In this document: positions 7,159 through 17,083 of the stretch, one piece after another
Layout: each line of letters begins with the position of its first letter
Numbering within the stretch: the first letter of the stretch is position 1
NCBI RefSeq assembly: GCF_000333895.2
Contig: NZ_ANFM02000040.1
Location: 1 to 38,644 of the forward strand
Direction: 5' to 3'
From: Grimontia indica
Lineage (GTDB): Bacteria > Pseudomonadota > Gammaproteobacteria > Enterobacterales > Vibrionaceae
Length of the DNA stretch: 38,644 nt
Made by a program: the position numbers and the translations under genes
The notes under the pieces: generated by a model
What the model saw: only the letters and a program-made list of their open reading frames with translations
What the model was told of the DNA's origin: nothing
Database searches by the model: none

Positions 7159-8548
7159 TAGAAAAATCCGCACACATGGAACTGAATTTGCCATCATTTA
7201 CCGACTGTGCGATTTGGCCGTTATTAGCGGCACACTGGCGATTGTTAGCCAGCTCTATCTGGGGTCGGTCAGCGAGGCTTGGCTTCACCTTGCCACACTG
7301 ACGTGCATCTTCTATTTGCTGTTTGCTGAAAGTTCACACCTTTACCGCTCTTGGCGTATCAGCAACTTCCAAGGACAAATGGTCGCCACCTTGCTGCCAT
7401 GGTGCGGTGCCTGCTTGCTCCTCGTGGCTTACTTCTTCTTTTCGAAAAGCGGTATCGAGTTTTCCCGGGTTGTCATGACGCTGTGGTTTACTGGCACCGC
7501 AGTGGGTCTTGTGCTGTGGCGTTATATCGCACGGGCGGCTTTAAGCCGACTGCGCAACCACGGCTTTAACACCCGCAGTGCCGTGATCATAGGCACCACA
7601 GCAAATGGCATTGAACTAGCGCAAGAATTCCAGCGCAACCACACGCTCGGTATTACGTTGTTGGGTTTCTATGAAGACCGCAGCAGCGATCGGATTGAAG
7701 GCTCATTGCCTGCTCCTATGCTGGGTAAAGTTCATGAAGCACTGGAACTGGCCCGTAAAGGCGAATTGCAGCATGTATACATTGCGATGCCAATGCACGC
7801 CAAAGACCGCATTGCCCGTTACCTTAACCAATTTGCCGACACCACAGCGACCACCTATCTGGTGCCTGACTTCTTTACTTACAACTTGCTGCACAGCCGT
7901 TGGCAAACCATTGGCCATGTTCACACCCTGAGTGTGCATGACACACCATTTAGTGGGATTGCAGCATGGGCAAAGCGTCTGGAAGACATCGTACTGTCTC
8001 TGCTTATCATCATCCTGATTTCACCGGTGCTGTTGGCTGTGGCCATTGGCGTGAGGCTTTCTTCGCCGGGTCCCATCATTTTCAAACAACACCGCTACGG
8101 TCTGGACGGCAGCAAAATCAATGTCTGGAAGTTCCGCTCCATGTCAGTGATGGACAACGGTGACGATGTGAAACAGGCCACCAAGAATGACCCTCGCGTG
8201 ACTCCTTTTGGCGCCTTCATCCGCCGAACATCACTCGATGAGCTGCCGCAGTTTTTCAATGTGCTGCAAGGCCGGATGTCAATCGTCGGCCCTCGCCCTC
8301 ACGCAGTAGCACATAACGAGCAGTACCGCGCCATCGTCGACCGCTACATGCTTCGCCATAAAGTGAAGCCAGGGATCACTGGCTGGGCACAGATCAATGG
8401 TTACCGTGGCGAGACCGACACGCTGGACAAAATGGAAAAACGCATCCAGTTCGATTTGGAATATATCCAGAACTGGTCACTGTGGATGGACATCAAGATT
8501 GTGTTCGCCACCGTGTTCAAAGGCTTTGTCGGCAAAACGGCGTACTAG
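7151..8548 (+). CDS. Undecaprenyl-phosphate sugar-1-phosphate transferase, VpsL/WcaJ-like
   Basis: This enzyme would start the repeat unit by moving a hexose-1-phosphate, probably glucose from UDP-glucose, onto undecaprenyl phosphate. The 465-residue form starts at ATG 7151 ([10 protein letters not shown]). There are four hydrophobic helices in the first 130 residues, a central nucleotide-binding-like region ([15 protein letters not shown]), a fifth membrane segment near residue 290, and the C-terminal bacterial sugar transferase domain ([35 protein letters not shown]). This is the polyisoprenyl hexose-1-P transferase architecture, and VpsL of Vibrio cholerae is a close functional model. An in-frame start at 7115 is less likely. 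It heads the export-gene run, and galU lies in the conserved flank. The sugar specificity is inferred. Confidence 0.92.
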   Translation: MDSRKIRTHGTEFAIIYRLCDLAVISGTLAIVSQLYLGSVSEAWLHLATLTCIFYLLFAESSHLYRSWRISNFQGQMVATLLPWCGACLLLVAYFFFSKSGIEFSRVVMTLWFTGTAVGLVLWRYIARAALSRLRNHGFNTRSAVIIGTTANGIELAQEFQRNHTLGITLLGFYEDRSSDRIEGSLPAPMLGKVHEALELARKGELQHVYIAMPMHAKDRIARYLNQFADTTATTYLVPDFFTYNLLHSRWQTIGHVHTLSVHDTPFSGIAAWAKRLEDIVLSLLIIILISPVLLAVAIGVRLSSPGPIIFKQHRYGLDGSKINVWKFRSMSVMDNGDDVKQATKNDPRVTPFGAFIRRTSLDELPQFFNVLQGRMSIVGPRPHAVAHNEQYRAIVDRYMLRHKVKPGITGWAQINGYRGETDTLDKMEKRIQFDLEYIQNWSLWMDIKIVFATVFKGFVGKTAY

Positions 8549-8558
8549 GGAGAGATAA

Positions 8559-9767
8559 GTGAAAAGCCGTAACTTATTGTTTTGTTTTGTAGGTGCTATT
8601 CCCGTTTCGGCGTTGGCCATCGAACCCTTTCCTTATCAGACGGAAGATGGCATCGACATCATTCCGACGCTGGAAATCAATGCGGGTCACGATGACAACG
8701 TTCGCCGGACGGAAACGAACCCTGTCGGCTCAGCAATGTACCGTATTTCTCCCAAAGTCATGGCGCAGTTTGAAACCCGTCGCTCTGCATACCAGTTGGA
8801 TTACGCACTGGATGCAGTGAGTTTTACCGACAGCAGCGAAGACAACTACGTTAACCACAATCTGCACGGTTATGGATTCTGGCTGTTCGATATCCGCCAC
8901 CGCCTGCATCTGGACTACAAATACAGCGTTACCAGTGAAGCACGAGGAACGGGGCTGACCGAAGGCTCCAGCCTCCGAGTGGACGAACCACTGCGTTTCC
9001 GCCGCCATGATGCTTATGCACGCTACGTCTATGGCGCGGCAGGTGCACCGGGTCGCTTGGTCGGCGTTATTGGCTTTGAGGCGAAAGACTACGACGAAGA
9101 AGTGTTTGTTCGCACTAACGGGGTTACCGTCGACACCAAGTTCTACAACTGGGATCAACCTTATATCGCCGGTGAGTTTTATTACGCCGTCTCCAGCTAT
9201 TTCCATGCTGTCACAGTGTTCAACCACGAAATCCGTAGCTATGACCATGTATTTACAGGTCCAGGTGGCACGCGCGACAGCAACAATACTGCCCTATATG
9301 GTGGACTTGACTGGGACGTGACGGGTAAGACACAGGGCCGACTCCTGCTTGGCTTCCAGAATAAAGATTTCAAAAGTGGCCAACGGGAAAACTTCCAGGG
9401 GTTCAGCTGGAAATTAAATCTCAGTTGGAAGCCGACCGATTATAGCGAGTTTCGCCTTGAAGGGCTTGATTTTGCCCGAGACCCAAACCTCGAAGCCGAT
9501 TACGTAAAAGATCGATCCATCAAGATCGACTGGGAACATAAATGGACCCCATTAGTGACAACGACAGCCTCCGCTAGGTATGGAACCAATGACTATCCGG
9601 GTATCCGCGAAGATGACGACAGCCAGTTCGATGTCAGTGCGACATACAGCATTGCCCGTTGGTGGGATGTATCCGCCGGCGTCGGTTGGTTTGAGCGCGA
9701 TTCGACGCAGCCTGGTTACAGTTACGATCAAACACGATTCTTTATCGGCATGGAGGTAAGTCTGTGA
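8559..9767 (+). CDS. Outer-membrane beta-barrel of polysaccharide export, VpsM-like (BBP2 type)
   Basis: This 402-residue protein starts at GTG 8559 after GGGAGAG. It has a Sec signal peptide with likely cleavage after SALA (about residue 21) and then a series of amphipathic strands rich in aromatic residues (repeated patterns such as YQLDYALDA, HLDYKYSV, FRLEGLDF). It ends in VSL after RFFIGMEV, a terminal strand typical of outer-membrane proteins. This fits the putative beta-barrel porin family found beside short Wza proteins in vps-like loci. Its stop overlaps the start of the wza-like gene (GTGA). The probable role is the membrane-spanning pore that completes the short Wza; that coupling is inference. 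Confidence 0.8.
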   Translation: MKSRNLLFCFVGAIPVSALAIEPFPYQTEDGIDIIPTLEINAGHDDNVRRTETNPVGSAMYRISPKVMAQFETRRSAYQLDYALDAVSFTDSSEDNYVNHNLHGYGFWLFDIRHRLHLDYKYSVTSEARGTGLTEGSSLRVDEPLRFRRHDAYARYVYGAAGAPGRLVGVIGFEAKDYDEEVFVRTNGVTVDTKFYNWDQPYIAGEFYYAVSSYFHAVTVFNHEIRSYDHVFTGPGGTRDSNNTALYGGLDWDVTGKTQGRLLLGFQNKDFKSGQRENFQGFSWKLNLSWKPTDYSEFRLEGLDFARDPNLEADYVKDRSIKIDWEHKWTPLVTTTASARYGTNDYPGIREDDDSQFDVSATYSIARWWDVSAGVGWFERDSTQPGYSYDQTRFFIGMEVSL

Positions 9768-10288
9768 TCAGACGCTTTTTCTTTATTTGTTTAGCCCTGC
9801 TGACATTTTCAGTCACCGCATACGCTGACAACGAGCAATACGTGCTAGACGACGGTGACTGGATTTCTATCAAAGTGTATGGCGAGGAAGACCTCTCCAT
9901 GGACATCCTTCTCAGCACCCGTGGGCGATTTGATTATCCCTATCTCGGCAGGTTGGAAGCAGCAGGAAAAACCGTAGGACAACTACAGGAAATCATTCAA
10001 AGAGGGCTGAAAGGCGACTACCTAATTGACCCTAAAGTAACGGTTAACGTGATGAAGTTCCGTAAGTTCTACGTGAACGGTGAGGTACATCATCCGGGCG
10101 GTTACGACTATCAGCCTGGGTTAACTATTGGCAAAGCCATTGCGATTGCAGGTGGTTTCACTGACCGCGCTTCAAGAAACAAAATTCAGCAGACAGAAGC
10201 CAAGAGCGGCAAAACAGAAAATAACGTTGGCCTGTCAAAAGCTGTTGGCCCCGGCGACATTATCGTTGTGGATCAGAGCTTCTTTTAA
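9764..10288 (+). CDS. Short Wza-type polysaccharide export protein, VpsN/GumB-like
   Basis: This 174-residue periplasmic export protein has a signal peptide (about residues 1-21, ending TAYA). A polysaccharide export domain follows (LDDGDWISIKVYGEEDL, about residues 28-105), then one SLBB domain (FYVNGEVHHPGGYDYQPGLTIGKAIAIAGG). It lacks the further repeats and the C-terminal membrane helix of Escherichia coli Wza, and the signal sequence has no convincing lipobox. It therefore cannot form a trans-membrane channel alone and probably works with the beta-barrel encoded just before it. It starts at GTG 9764, overlapping that gene by 4 nt. Confidence 0.9.
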   Translation: MIRRFFFICLALLTFSVTAYADNEQYVLDDGDWISIKVYGEEDLSMDILLSTRGRFDYPYLGRLEAAGKTVGQLQEIIQRGLKGDYLIDPKVTVNVMKFRKFYVNGEVHHPGGYDYQPGLTIGKAIAIAGGFTDRASRNKIQQTEAKSGKTENNVGLSKAVGPGDIIVVDQSFF

Positions 10289-10351
10289 AGAAGCCAGCCA
10301 AACCATACAGCTCTTTTTTGCGCACGGAAGATTAAAAGGACTACTAACATC

Positions 10352-12571
10352 ATGAAACTTATCGAGCCTAACCCGGCCAGTGAACCAGCGCGCCTCGATC
10401 TCAAGCGCTATGCCGGTGTGATTTTGCGTTATTGGCTTCCAATCGCTGTGTTTGTGGCATCGGTAACCCTTATCGCAACGATACTGATCCTTGCTATAAC
10501 CCCGGTTTACCGTGCGACCGCAACACTGCTTATCGAATCAGAAGCCAACAAAGCGGTGTCCATCGAAGAGGTGTATACCCTCGATACCAGCCAGAAAGAG
10601 TATTACCAGACTCAGTTTGAAATCCTTCGCTCCAACCATATTGCGGAGAAAGTGATTGATGAGCTGGGTATTGCCAATATCCGCGAGTTTAATAATGAGG
10701 TTGGCGAGCTTTCAGGCCGCGAAAAACTGCTCGGCTTCCTTTATCAAATTGGGCCTTTGCAGCAATTCTTGCCTACGCCTCCTTCGCCATCAGAAATGGC
10801 GGATGACGCAGCGGCACGTGAAGCCGTACTGAACAAATTCAAATCACACCTGACCATTGAGCCTATCCGCAACACCCAGTTGGTGCATGTGCATTTTGGC
10901 TCGATCGACCCAGAACTGGCAGCGAAAGTCGCCAATGCTCTTGGTCAGGCTTACATTGAGTCCAATCTGGAAGCCCGTTTGGTAGCCACCCAAACCGCCT
11001 CATTCTGGATCACCGAGCGCCTCACCGAACTGAAAGACAATCTGGATGCCGCCGAGCTTGCCCTGACCAACTTCCTGAAAGAAGAAGGGCTGATTGAGCT
11101 TGATGACATCGACCAGTTGGCAGGCTCAGAACTCACTAACCTGTCTATCCGCGTCAACGAAGCCCGTGAGCGTCGTGTTGCAGCGCAAAGCCTGTTTGAC
11201 CAACTGAAGAACAACGCCAGCGGCAGCCTGATGACAGTGCCGGAAATCTCCAACCATCCACAGGTTCGGGACGTGAAAAACGCCGAAACCGATGCTGAGC
11301 GCAGGGTGTCAGAGCTTGCCAAACGTTACGGCCCAAAACACGACAAAATGATTCAGGCACAGGCGCAGTTGGACTCGGTCCGAGAGCGTATGTACTCGGT
11401 AATCAATAACCTGGCGCAAGGCATTGAAAAAGAACTGAACAGTGCACGTCAGCAAGAACGCGCGCTGGCAGCAGAGCTTGAAAGCAAGAAGAGCGATTAC
11501 CAGAACATCAGTGCAAAACGTGCACAGTACGAGTCACTCAAGCGCGACGTTGACTCTAACCGTCAACTTTACGATTTGTTCCTGAACCGCCAGAAAGAAA
11601 CCACAGTTGCTGGTGACTTCGATGCTGTAAACGCGCGCTTCACAGATCGTGCGACTATCCCTCAACATCCATCCAGCCCTCAGACGGGCAAATTGATCGT
11701 GATCAGCGCCGCATTCGCCCTGCTGCTCGGTATCGTCGGTGCGTTTTTAGCGGATGCTTACCGCAACACCATTGAAAAACCTGACGATGTTGAGGAGAAA
11801 CTGGGATTGCAGCACCTGGGATACCTACCACGCGTGAAGGCAAAGCGTTTCAAAAACGCGCCGCTTGATCACACCATCTATCTTGATCCGGATGAAGCCC
11901 TGTTCAGTGAATCTGTCCGCACCATCCGCACCTCTATTTTGCTCTCACTGACAAACAGCCAACGCAATGTGCTGGCCGTGACCTCTTCCCTACCTTCAGA
12001 AGGGAAAACTACGGTTGCCATGAGCCTTGCCCAGTCGCTGGCAAAAATGGAACGTACGCTTCTGATTGACTGTGATTTGAGGATGCCGGCGATTGGACAA
12101 CGCTACGGAATGCCGCGTAATCAGGCGGGATTGAGCAATGTACTGGTCATGGGGATGCCGGTCACCGACTGTATCTATCACGACGAAGACACGCAGCTCG
12201 ATATTCTTCCTGCGGGTCTGCTTCCATCCAATCCACAGGAACTTCTGGGCTCAACCAAGTTCACGACGCTCATCAATCAGCTGAAACAAAGCTATGACCG
12301 AATCATTCTCGATACCCCACCGGTTCAGATCGTGAGTGATGGTCTGATTCTGGGGCGTCTGGCTGGCGGCATGATCCTGGTAGTGAAAGCGGAAGCGACT
12401 ACCGAGAAACAGGTCAACCGTTCAATCAGCCAACTTGTTCGACATGACATCGCCATCGATGGTGTGGTGCTTAACCAACTCTCTGCGCGCTATGCGGAGG
12501 AAAAATACAAGCTGCACTATGGTTATTACAATAATAACAAACAAGATGACGAAACATTGGAAGCGAGTTAA
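10352..12571 (+). CDS. Wzc-type chain-length regulator and tyrosine autokinase, VpsO-like
   Basis: This 739-residue inner-membrane protein couples polymerisation to export. A Wzz domain with the first membrane helix (about residues 28-50) is followed by a long periplasmic coiled-coil region and a second helix (about residues 448-470, after a Pro-rich PQHPSSP). The cytoplasmic BY-kinase domain has Walker A in SSLPSEGKTT (Lys552), Walker A' in LLIDCDLRMP (Asp573, Asp575) and Walker B in IILDTPP (Asp654). The C-terminus carries a tyrosine cluster (YAEEKYKLHYGYY), the expected autophosphorylation sites. It follows the wza-like gene by 63 nt with an AAAAGGA site. The kinase looks fully functional. 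Confidence 0.93.
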   Translation: MKLIEPNPASEPARLDLKRYAGVILRYWLPIAVFVASVTLIATILILAITPVYRATATLLIESEANKAVSIEEVYTLDTSQKEYYQTQFEILRSNHIAEKVIDELGIANIREFNNEVGELSGREKLLGFLYQIGPLQQFLPTPPSPSEMADDAAAREAVLNKFKSHLTIEPIRNTQLVHVHFGSIDPELAAKVANALGQAYIESNLEARLVATQTASFWITERLTELKDNLDAAELALTNFLKEEGLIELDDIDQLAGSELTNLSIRVNEARERRVAAQSLFDQLKNNASGSLMTVPEISNHPQVRDVKNAETDAERRVSELAKRYGPKHDKMIQAQAQLDSVRERMYSVINNLAQGIEKELNSARQQERALAAELESKKSDYQNISAKRAQYESLKRDVDSNRQLYDLFLNRQKETTVAGDFDAVNARFTDRATIPQHPSSPQTGKLIVISAAFALLLGIVGAFLADAYRNTIEKPDDVEEKLGLQHLGYLPRVKAKRFKNAPLDHTIYLDPDEALFSESVRTIRTSILLSLTNSQRNVLAVTSSLPSEGKTTVAMSLAQSLAKMERTLLIDCDLRMPAIGQRYGMPRNQAGLSNVLVMGMPVTDCIYHDEDTQLDILPAGLLPSNPQELLGSTKFTTLINQLKQSYDRIILDTPPVQIVSDGLILGRLAGGMILVVKAEATTEKQVNRSISQLVRHDIAIDGVVLNQLSARYAEEKYKLHYGYYNNNKQDDETLEAS

Positions 12572-12601
12572 TCGCTTCCAGAACAAGGATTAACAAGACA
12601 A

Positions 12602-13573
12602 ATGAAAACCAGTTTTGATGTTTTTAACGGCGATGCCGATGGGATTTGCGCCCTGCTCCAGCTTCGCCTCGCGACCCCTAAAGACAGTGTGCTGATCACT
12701 GGGGTAAAACGCGATATCGCCCTGTTAAAACAAGTCGACCCTGCCGTCGCGCAAGATGTGACGGTACTGGATGTAGCGATGGAAAAAAACCGCGCAGCGC
12801 TGGATAACTTACTGACCCAGGGTGTGCGTGTGTTTTATGCCGATCACCACAACCCGGGTGAGGTGCCAGATCATCCGTCACTGACTACTCACATCAACAC
12901 CGCGGCCAACACCTGTACCAGCCTGATTGTCGACAAGCTGCTGGATGGCCGTTACCGGGAGTGGGCGCTGGTCGGCGCTTACGGCGACAACATGATTGCC
13001 ACCGCCGAAACCCTGGCGAAAAAGTCCGGTCTGTGCGATCAGGACCGCGTCAAATTGATGCAGTTCGGTACCTATCTCAACTACAACGGTTACGGCTCAT
13101 CACTCAGTGATTTGCTGTTCCCGCCAGCGGAAATTTACCGCTTGATGGCGGCTTATCCTTCGCCTTTCAACTTTATTGCCGAGCGTCCGGATGTGTATGC
13201 CACGCTGGAAGATGGCTTTACTGGCGACAGCGAGAAAGCAGCAGCCATTACCCCTTATTCAGAACGTACTGGCTCACGGGTATTTATGTTGCCGGACGAA
13301 GCCTGGGCACGACGGATAAGTGGGGTTTATTCCAACGACTTAACCAACCGTGACCCGGAGGTCGCCAATGCAGTGATCACGGCAAAGGCTGACGGAAATT
13401 ATCTGGTCAGCATCCGCGCGCCGCTGAAAAACCGCGTCGGTGCCGATGAACTGGCAGCCGCTTTCCCAACGGGTGGCGGACGAAAAGCGGCAGCGGGGAT
13501 CAACGCCCTGCCCGCTGAATTGCTTAACGATTTTATTGATGCGTTCCACCAGCGTTACCCGCTGGATACGTAA
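12602..13573 (+). CDS. DHH-family phosphoesterase, candidate PAP phosphatase
   Basis: This 323-residue cytoplasmic protein has the DHH/DHHA1 metal-dependent phosphoesterase fold. Motif I is NGDADG (Asp11, Asp13), motif II is VLDVA (Asp57), motif III is the DHH triad at residues 81-83, and a fourth metal-ligand Asp is probably Asp129 (GAYGDN). The C-terminal DHHA1 domain has GGGRKAAAG near residue 297. The family includes NrnA-type enzymes that degrade short RNAs and 3'-phosphoadenosine 5'-phosphate. Here the gene lies directly before cysD (14-nt gap) in a cluster with a PAPS-type sulfotransferase, so PAP removal is a sensible guess. RNA or cyclic-dinucleotide breakdown products are alternatives. 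Family assignment is firm; substrate is inference. Confidence 0.82.
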   Translation: MKTSFDVFNGDADGICALLQLRLATPKDSVLITGVKRDIALLKQVDPAVAQDVTVLDVAMEKNRAALDNLLTQGVRVFYADHHNPGEVPDHPSLTTHINTAANTCTSLIVDKLLDGRYREWALVGAYGDNMIATAETLAKKSGLCDQDRVKLMQFGTYLNYNGYGSSLSDLLFPPAEIYRLMAAYPSPFNFIAERPDVYATLEDGFTGDSEKAAAITPYSERTGSRVFMLPDEAWARRISGVYSNDLTNRDPEVANAVITAKADGNYLVSIRAPLKNRVGADELAAAFPTGGGRKAAAGINALPAELLNDFIDAFHQRYPLDT

Positions 13574-13587
13574 AAAAAGGACTGACC

Positions 13588-14505
13588 ATGGTGGACAAGA
13601 TTTCGCTAAACCAAACCCATCTCAAACAGCTTGAGAATGAGTCTATACACATCATCAGGGAAGTGGCGGCTGAGTTCGACAATCCCGTGATGCTTTACTC
13701 CATCGGTAAAGATTCGGCAGTCATGCTCCACCTTGCGATGAAAGCCTTTCACCCGGGTAAACCGCCATTTCCGCTCCTTCACGTCGATACGACATGGAAG
13801 TTCAAGGAAATGATTACCTTCCGTGACGAGTTCACCAAGCGTCATGGCCTCGATCTTCTGGTTCACATCAATCAGGAAGGCGTGGACATGGGCATGGGCC
13901 CTTTCACACATGGTAGTGCCAAGCATACAGATGTGATGAAAACCCAGGCGCTGAAACAGGCGTTGGATAAATACGGCTTTGATGCCGCTTTCGGCGGTGC
14001 GCGCCGTGATGAAGAAAAAAGCCGCGCCAAAGAACGCGTTTACTCCTTCCGCGACAAACACCACCGCTGGGATCCAAAAAACCAGCGTCCGGAGCTTTGG
14101 GACGTTTACAACGGCCGCGTGAACAAAGGTGAGAGCATCCGCGTGTTCCCACTTTCCAACTGGACCGAGCTCGATATCTGGCAATACATCTATCTGGAAA
14201 ACATCGACATCGTGCCGCTGTACTTTGCGGAGAAACGTCCAGTGGTAGAGCGCGATGGCACGCTGATCATGGTGGATGACGACCGTATGCCACTGGAAAA
14301 AGGCGAGAAGCCGGAAATGAAATCTGTCCGCTTCCGCACTCTGGGTTGTTATCCGCTGACTGGCGCTGTCGAATCGACTGCCGCCACCTTGCCGGAAATC
14401 ATTCAGGAAATGCTGCTGACCAAAACATCAGAGCGACAAGGCCGTGTGATTGATCACGATCAGGCTGGCTCCATGGAGCAGAAAAAACGCGAAGGCTACT
14501 TCTAA
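13588..14505 (+). CDS. cysD: Sulfate adenylyltransferase subunit 2 (ATP sulfurylase)
   Basis: CysD makes adenosine 5'-phosphosulfate from ATP and sulfate, driven by GTP hydrolysis in CysN. The 305-residue product has the PP-loop SIGKDS (residues 38-43), conserved [15 protein letters not shown] and [15 protein letters not shown] segments, and ends GYF, as is usual for the family. It starts at ATG 13588 after an AAAGGA site and is followed by cysN. Its place inside an exopolysaccharide cluster, beside a sulfotransferase and away from reductive genes such as cysH or cysI, suggests it feeds polysaccharide sulfation. Whether it is an extra copy or the only copy in the genome cannot be told from the window. 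Confidence 0.96.
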   Translation: MVDKISLNQTHLKQLENESIHIIREVAAEFDNPVMLYSIGKDSAVMLHLAMKAFHPGKPPFPLLHVDTTWKFKEMITFRDEFTKRHGLDLLVHINQEGVDMGMGPFTHGSAKHTDVMKTQALKQALDKYGFDAAFGGARRDEEKSRAKERVYSFRDKHHRWDPKNQRPELWDVYNGRVNKGESIRVFPLSNWTELDIWQYIYLENIDIVPLYFAEKRPVVERDGTLIMVDDDRMPLEKGEKPEMKSVRFRTLGCYPLTGAVESTAATLPEIIQEMLLTKTSERQGRVIDHDQAGSMEQKKREGYF

Positions 14506-14562
14506 AAAACATAAGCCTCGAAAACCATTTAAACATTTGCTTGCCTGCTAAAGGAGTGACTC

Positions 14563-15972
14563 ATGAGTCATAGCTCATCGCTGATCGCATCGGACATCGA
14601 AGCCTATCTTCATCAGCATGAAAACAAGGATTTACTGCGCCTGCTCACCTGCGGCAGCGTGGATGACGGTAAGTCGACCCTGATTGGCCGACTGCTGTTT
14701 GATACCAAACTGATTTTTGAGGATCACCTCACCAGCCTGCACAAAGACAATGCCCGTGTGGGCAATGCCGGTGAGGCTCTCGATTTGGCCCTGCTGGTTG
14801 ATGGCCTGCAGTCGGAGCGGGAACAAGGCATCACCATCGATGTGGCCTACCGTTATTTCTCGACCGAGAAACGCAAGTTCATCATCGCAGACTGTCCGGG
14901 ACACGAGCAGTACACCCGTAACATGGCGACAGGTGCATCCAACTGTGAACTGGCGATCGTGATGGTCGACGCACGTAAAGGGCTGCTGACCCAGACCCGA
15001 CGCCACAGCTATATCGTGAGCCTGCTGGGTATTCGTCATGTGGTCGTTGCCATTAACAAGATGGATTTGGTCGACTTTGATCAAACCGTGTTCGAGTCCA
15101 TTCAAGCCGATTATCAGGCGATGGCTTCCCAGCTCGGTATCAAGGATGTCCGCTTTGTGCCTATTTCTGCGCTGTCGGGCGACAACGTGGTCAGCGCCAG
15201 CGAAAACATGCCGTGGTACCAGGGACCTTCTTTGATGGAGATGCTGGAAGGCGTTGAAATCAGTCGTGACCAAAACCTCGATTTAATGCGCTTCCCGGTG
15301 CAGTACGTGAACCGCCCTAACCTCGATTTCCGCGGTTACTGCGGCACCTTGGCTTCCGGCATTCTGCGCAAAGGCGATACCGTCATGGCACTGCCGTCTG
15401 GTCAGAAAAGCACAGTCACATCGATTGTGACTTATGACGGTGAACTTGATGCCGTTGCACCGAAAAATGCCGTAACCGTGACTTTGGCAGACGAAATCGA
15501 TATTTCCCGCGGCGACATGCTGGTTCATGAGGACACAGCACCGACCGTGACCGACAGCCTGAGTGCCAACATTGTCTGGATGTCGCAGGACACAATGAAG
15601 ACCAAACGTGACTATGACTTCAAGTTCGCCAGTCATAACGTGACAGGTCGCATTACCAGCATTGAACACAAAGTCGATATCAACAGCTTCGAAACGCTGT
15701 CTGCCAGTGAACTGGCACTGAATGAAATCGGCAAAGTGGAATTACGCCTGAATGCACCAGTCGCGGCAGATAACTACAGCCTGAACCAAAAAACAGGTGC
15801 GTTCATTGTGATTGACCGTCTCACCAATATCACGGTGGGAGCAGGCATGGTGGAAACACTCCACGCACCACATGAACAAAAAGCCAAACGTACCTATACC
15901 GCGGCAGAAATCGCGTTAAACCGCTACATCCGTGAACACTACCCTGAATGGGAAACCAAATCGGTCGAATGA
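14563..15972 (+). CDS. cysN: Sulfate adenylyltransferase subunit 1 (GTPase), without APS kinase domain
   Basis: This is the regulatory GTPase partner of CysD. The 469-residue protein is an EF-Tu-like GTPase with G1 GSVDDGKST (residues 31-39), G3 DCPGHEQY, G4 NKMDL, and two following beta-barrel domains. It ends at about the close of domain III (NRYIREHYPEWE). The APS kinase extension of NodQ or CysNC fusions is therefore absent, and no separate cysC is present. PAPS formation would need a kinase from elsewhere. It lies 57 nt after cysD with an AAAGGAG ribosome binding site. Function is secure; its dedication to polysaccharide sulfation is inferred from context. Confidence 0.96.
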   Translation: MSHSSSLIASDIEAYLHQHENKDLLRLLTCGSVDDGKSTLIGRLLFDTKLIFEDHLTSLHKDNARVGNAGEALDLALLVDGLQSEREQGITIDVAYRYFSTEKRKFIIADCPGHEQYTRNMATGASNCELAIVMVDARKGLLTQTRRHSYIVSLLGIRHVVVAINKMDLVDFDQTVFESIQADYQAMASQLGIKDVRFVPISALSGDNVVSASENMPWYQGPSLMEMLEGVEISRDQNLDLMRFPVQYVNRPNLDFRGYCGTLASGILRKGDTVMALPSGQKSTVTSIVTYDGELDAVAPKNAVTVTLADEIDISRGDMLVHEDTAPTVTDSLSANIVWMSQDTMKTKRDYDFKFASHNVTGRITSIEHKVDINSFETLSASELALNEIGKVELRLNAPVAADNYSLNQKTGAFIVIDRLTNITVGAGMVETLHAPHEQKAKRTYTAAEIALNRYIREHYPEWETKSVE

Positions 15973-16030
15973 TCGGGGTCATGACATGGATACGTTGACG
16001 CTAAAGGCTAGGGAAGAGAGAAGCACCACC

Positions 16031-17083
16031 ATGGCGGTAAAAGTACTGCATATCATTAACGATCTGTCACGAAACGGCGGCGCACAGCGTTTTGTCGTTG
16101 ATTTAGTCTGTCCCACTCCGTCAGGCTACGAAAGCAAGGTCGTGATACTGGACGATATCAACGATTTATCCGGCGAGCTGGAAGCCGCTGGTGTGGAATG
16201 TCTGGTCTGGAAAAAGCTTTCCCTCAAGGAGAAATGGCAAATCCTGCGTTGGCCAGACGTGGTGCATGGCCACCTCTTTCCCTCGATCTATGTGGCGTTG
16301 GCCGCGTTTGGCAAGAAGCGTATTCAGACCGAACACAACTCGCATAACCGACGCCGCGACCACATCTGGATGAAGCCTTTTGAGTGGCTCCTTTACTGGC
16401 GCTACCAGAAAACCGTGTGCATCACAGGGCAGGTACAAAATGCGCTGGAAGACTTCCTCCCGCATTGGAAGAAGCACTATTCGGTGATCTTAAATGGCAT
16501 CAACCTCAGCAAATTTTCCATGCAAGAGAAGCAGCCCCCCACCGAAGACGCACCCATCCATATCGGCATGGCGGGTCGACTGCATCCTTATAAAGATCAC
16601 CCCACACTGATACGTGCACTGGCCAAGTTACCAGCCCGTTATGAGCTTCACCTTGCAGGCGATGGCGATCGCCGCGGGGAATACGAAGCCTTGGTCAAAG
16701 AGCTTGGTCTTGAAAACAGAGTGGTCTTCCACGGTGTGCGTTCAGACATTCCGGTGTTTTTGGACAGTCTGAACATCTATGTGCAGAGCACGATTATTGA
16801 AGGGTTTGGTCTGGCTGCAGTAGAAGGGATGGCAGCAGGATTGCCAGTGCTCGCGTCAAACGTTCAAGGCATTGATGAAGTCATAGGGACTGAAGAATAT
16901 CTGTTTCCTTTAGGTGACGACGACGCGCTCGCCCAAAGGATTGCTTCCATCTGTGAAGACCCACAGGAGTATGCCAAAGCCTCACAACGTTCTTTGTCAC
17001 GCTGTCAGCTGTACAAGCTGGAGACATTCCGCGAGCAATATTATCAGGCTTATCAGGAGCTGGCGGATGACAAGATCGCTTGA
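16031..17083 (+). CDS. GT4-family glycosyltransferase
   Basis: This 350-residue cytoplasmic glycosyltransferase has a GT-B fold. The N-terminal Rossmann start is KVLHIINDLSRNGGAQRFV and the C-terminal domain has GMAGRLHPYKDH. The retaining EX7E motif is EGFGLAAVE (near residue 260). ATG 16031 is chosen because the fold begins immediately after it and AGAGAG lies about 10 nt upstream; an in-frame ATG at 15986 would add 15 unconserved residues. It follows cysN by 58 nt and overlaps the polymerase gene by 17 nt. It should add one sugar of the repeat unit; donor and linkage are unknown. Confidence 0.87.
   Translation: MAVKVLHIINDLSRNGGAQRFVVDLVCPTPSGYESKVVILDDINDLSGELEAAGVECLVWKKLSLKEKWQILRWPDVVHGHLFPSIYVALAAFGKKRIQTEHNSHNRRRDHIWMKPFEWLLYWRYQKTVCITGQVQNALEDFLPHWKKHYSVILNGINLSKFSMQEKQPPTEDAPIHIGMAGRLHPYKDHPTLIRALAKLPARYELHLAGDGDRRGEYEALVKELGLENRVVFHGVRSDIPVFLDSLNIYVQSTIIEGFGLAAVEGMAAGLPVLASNVQGIDEVIGTEEYLFPLGDDDALAQRIASICEDPQEYAKASQRSLSRCQLYKLETFREQYYQAYQELADDKIA

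Noticed and set aside
15932-16030. Longer start for the first glycosyltransferase inside cysN
   Set aside because: The added residues overlap the conserved cysN end and precede the natural start of the Rossmann fold.
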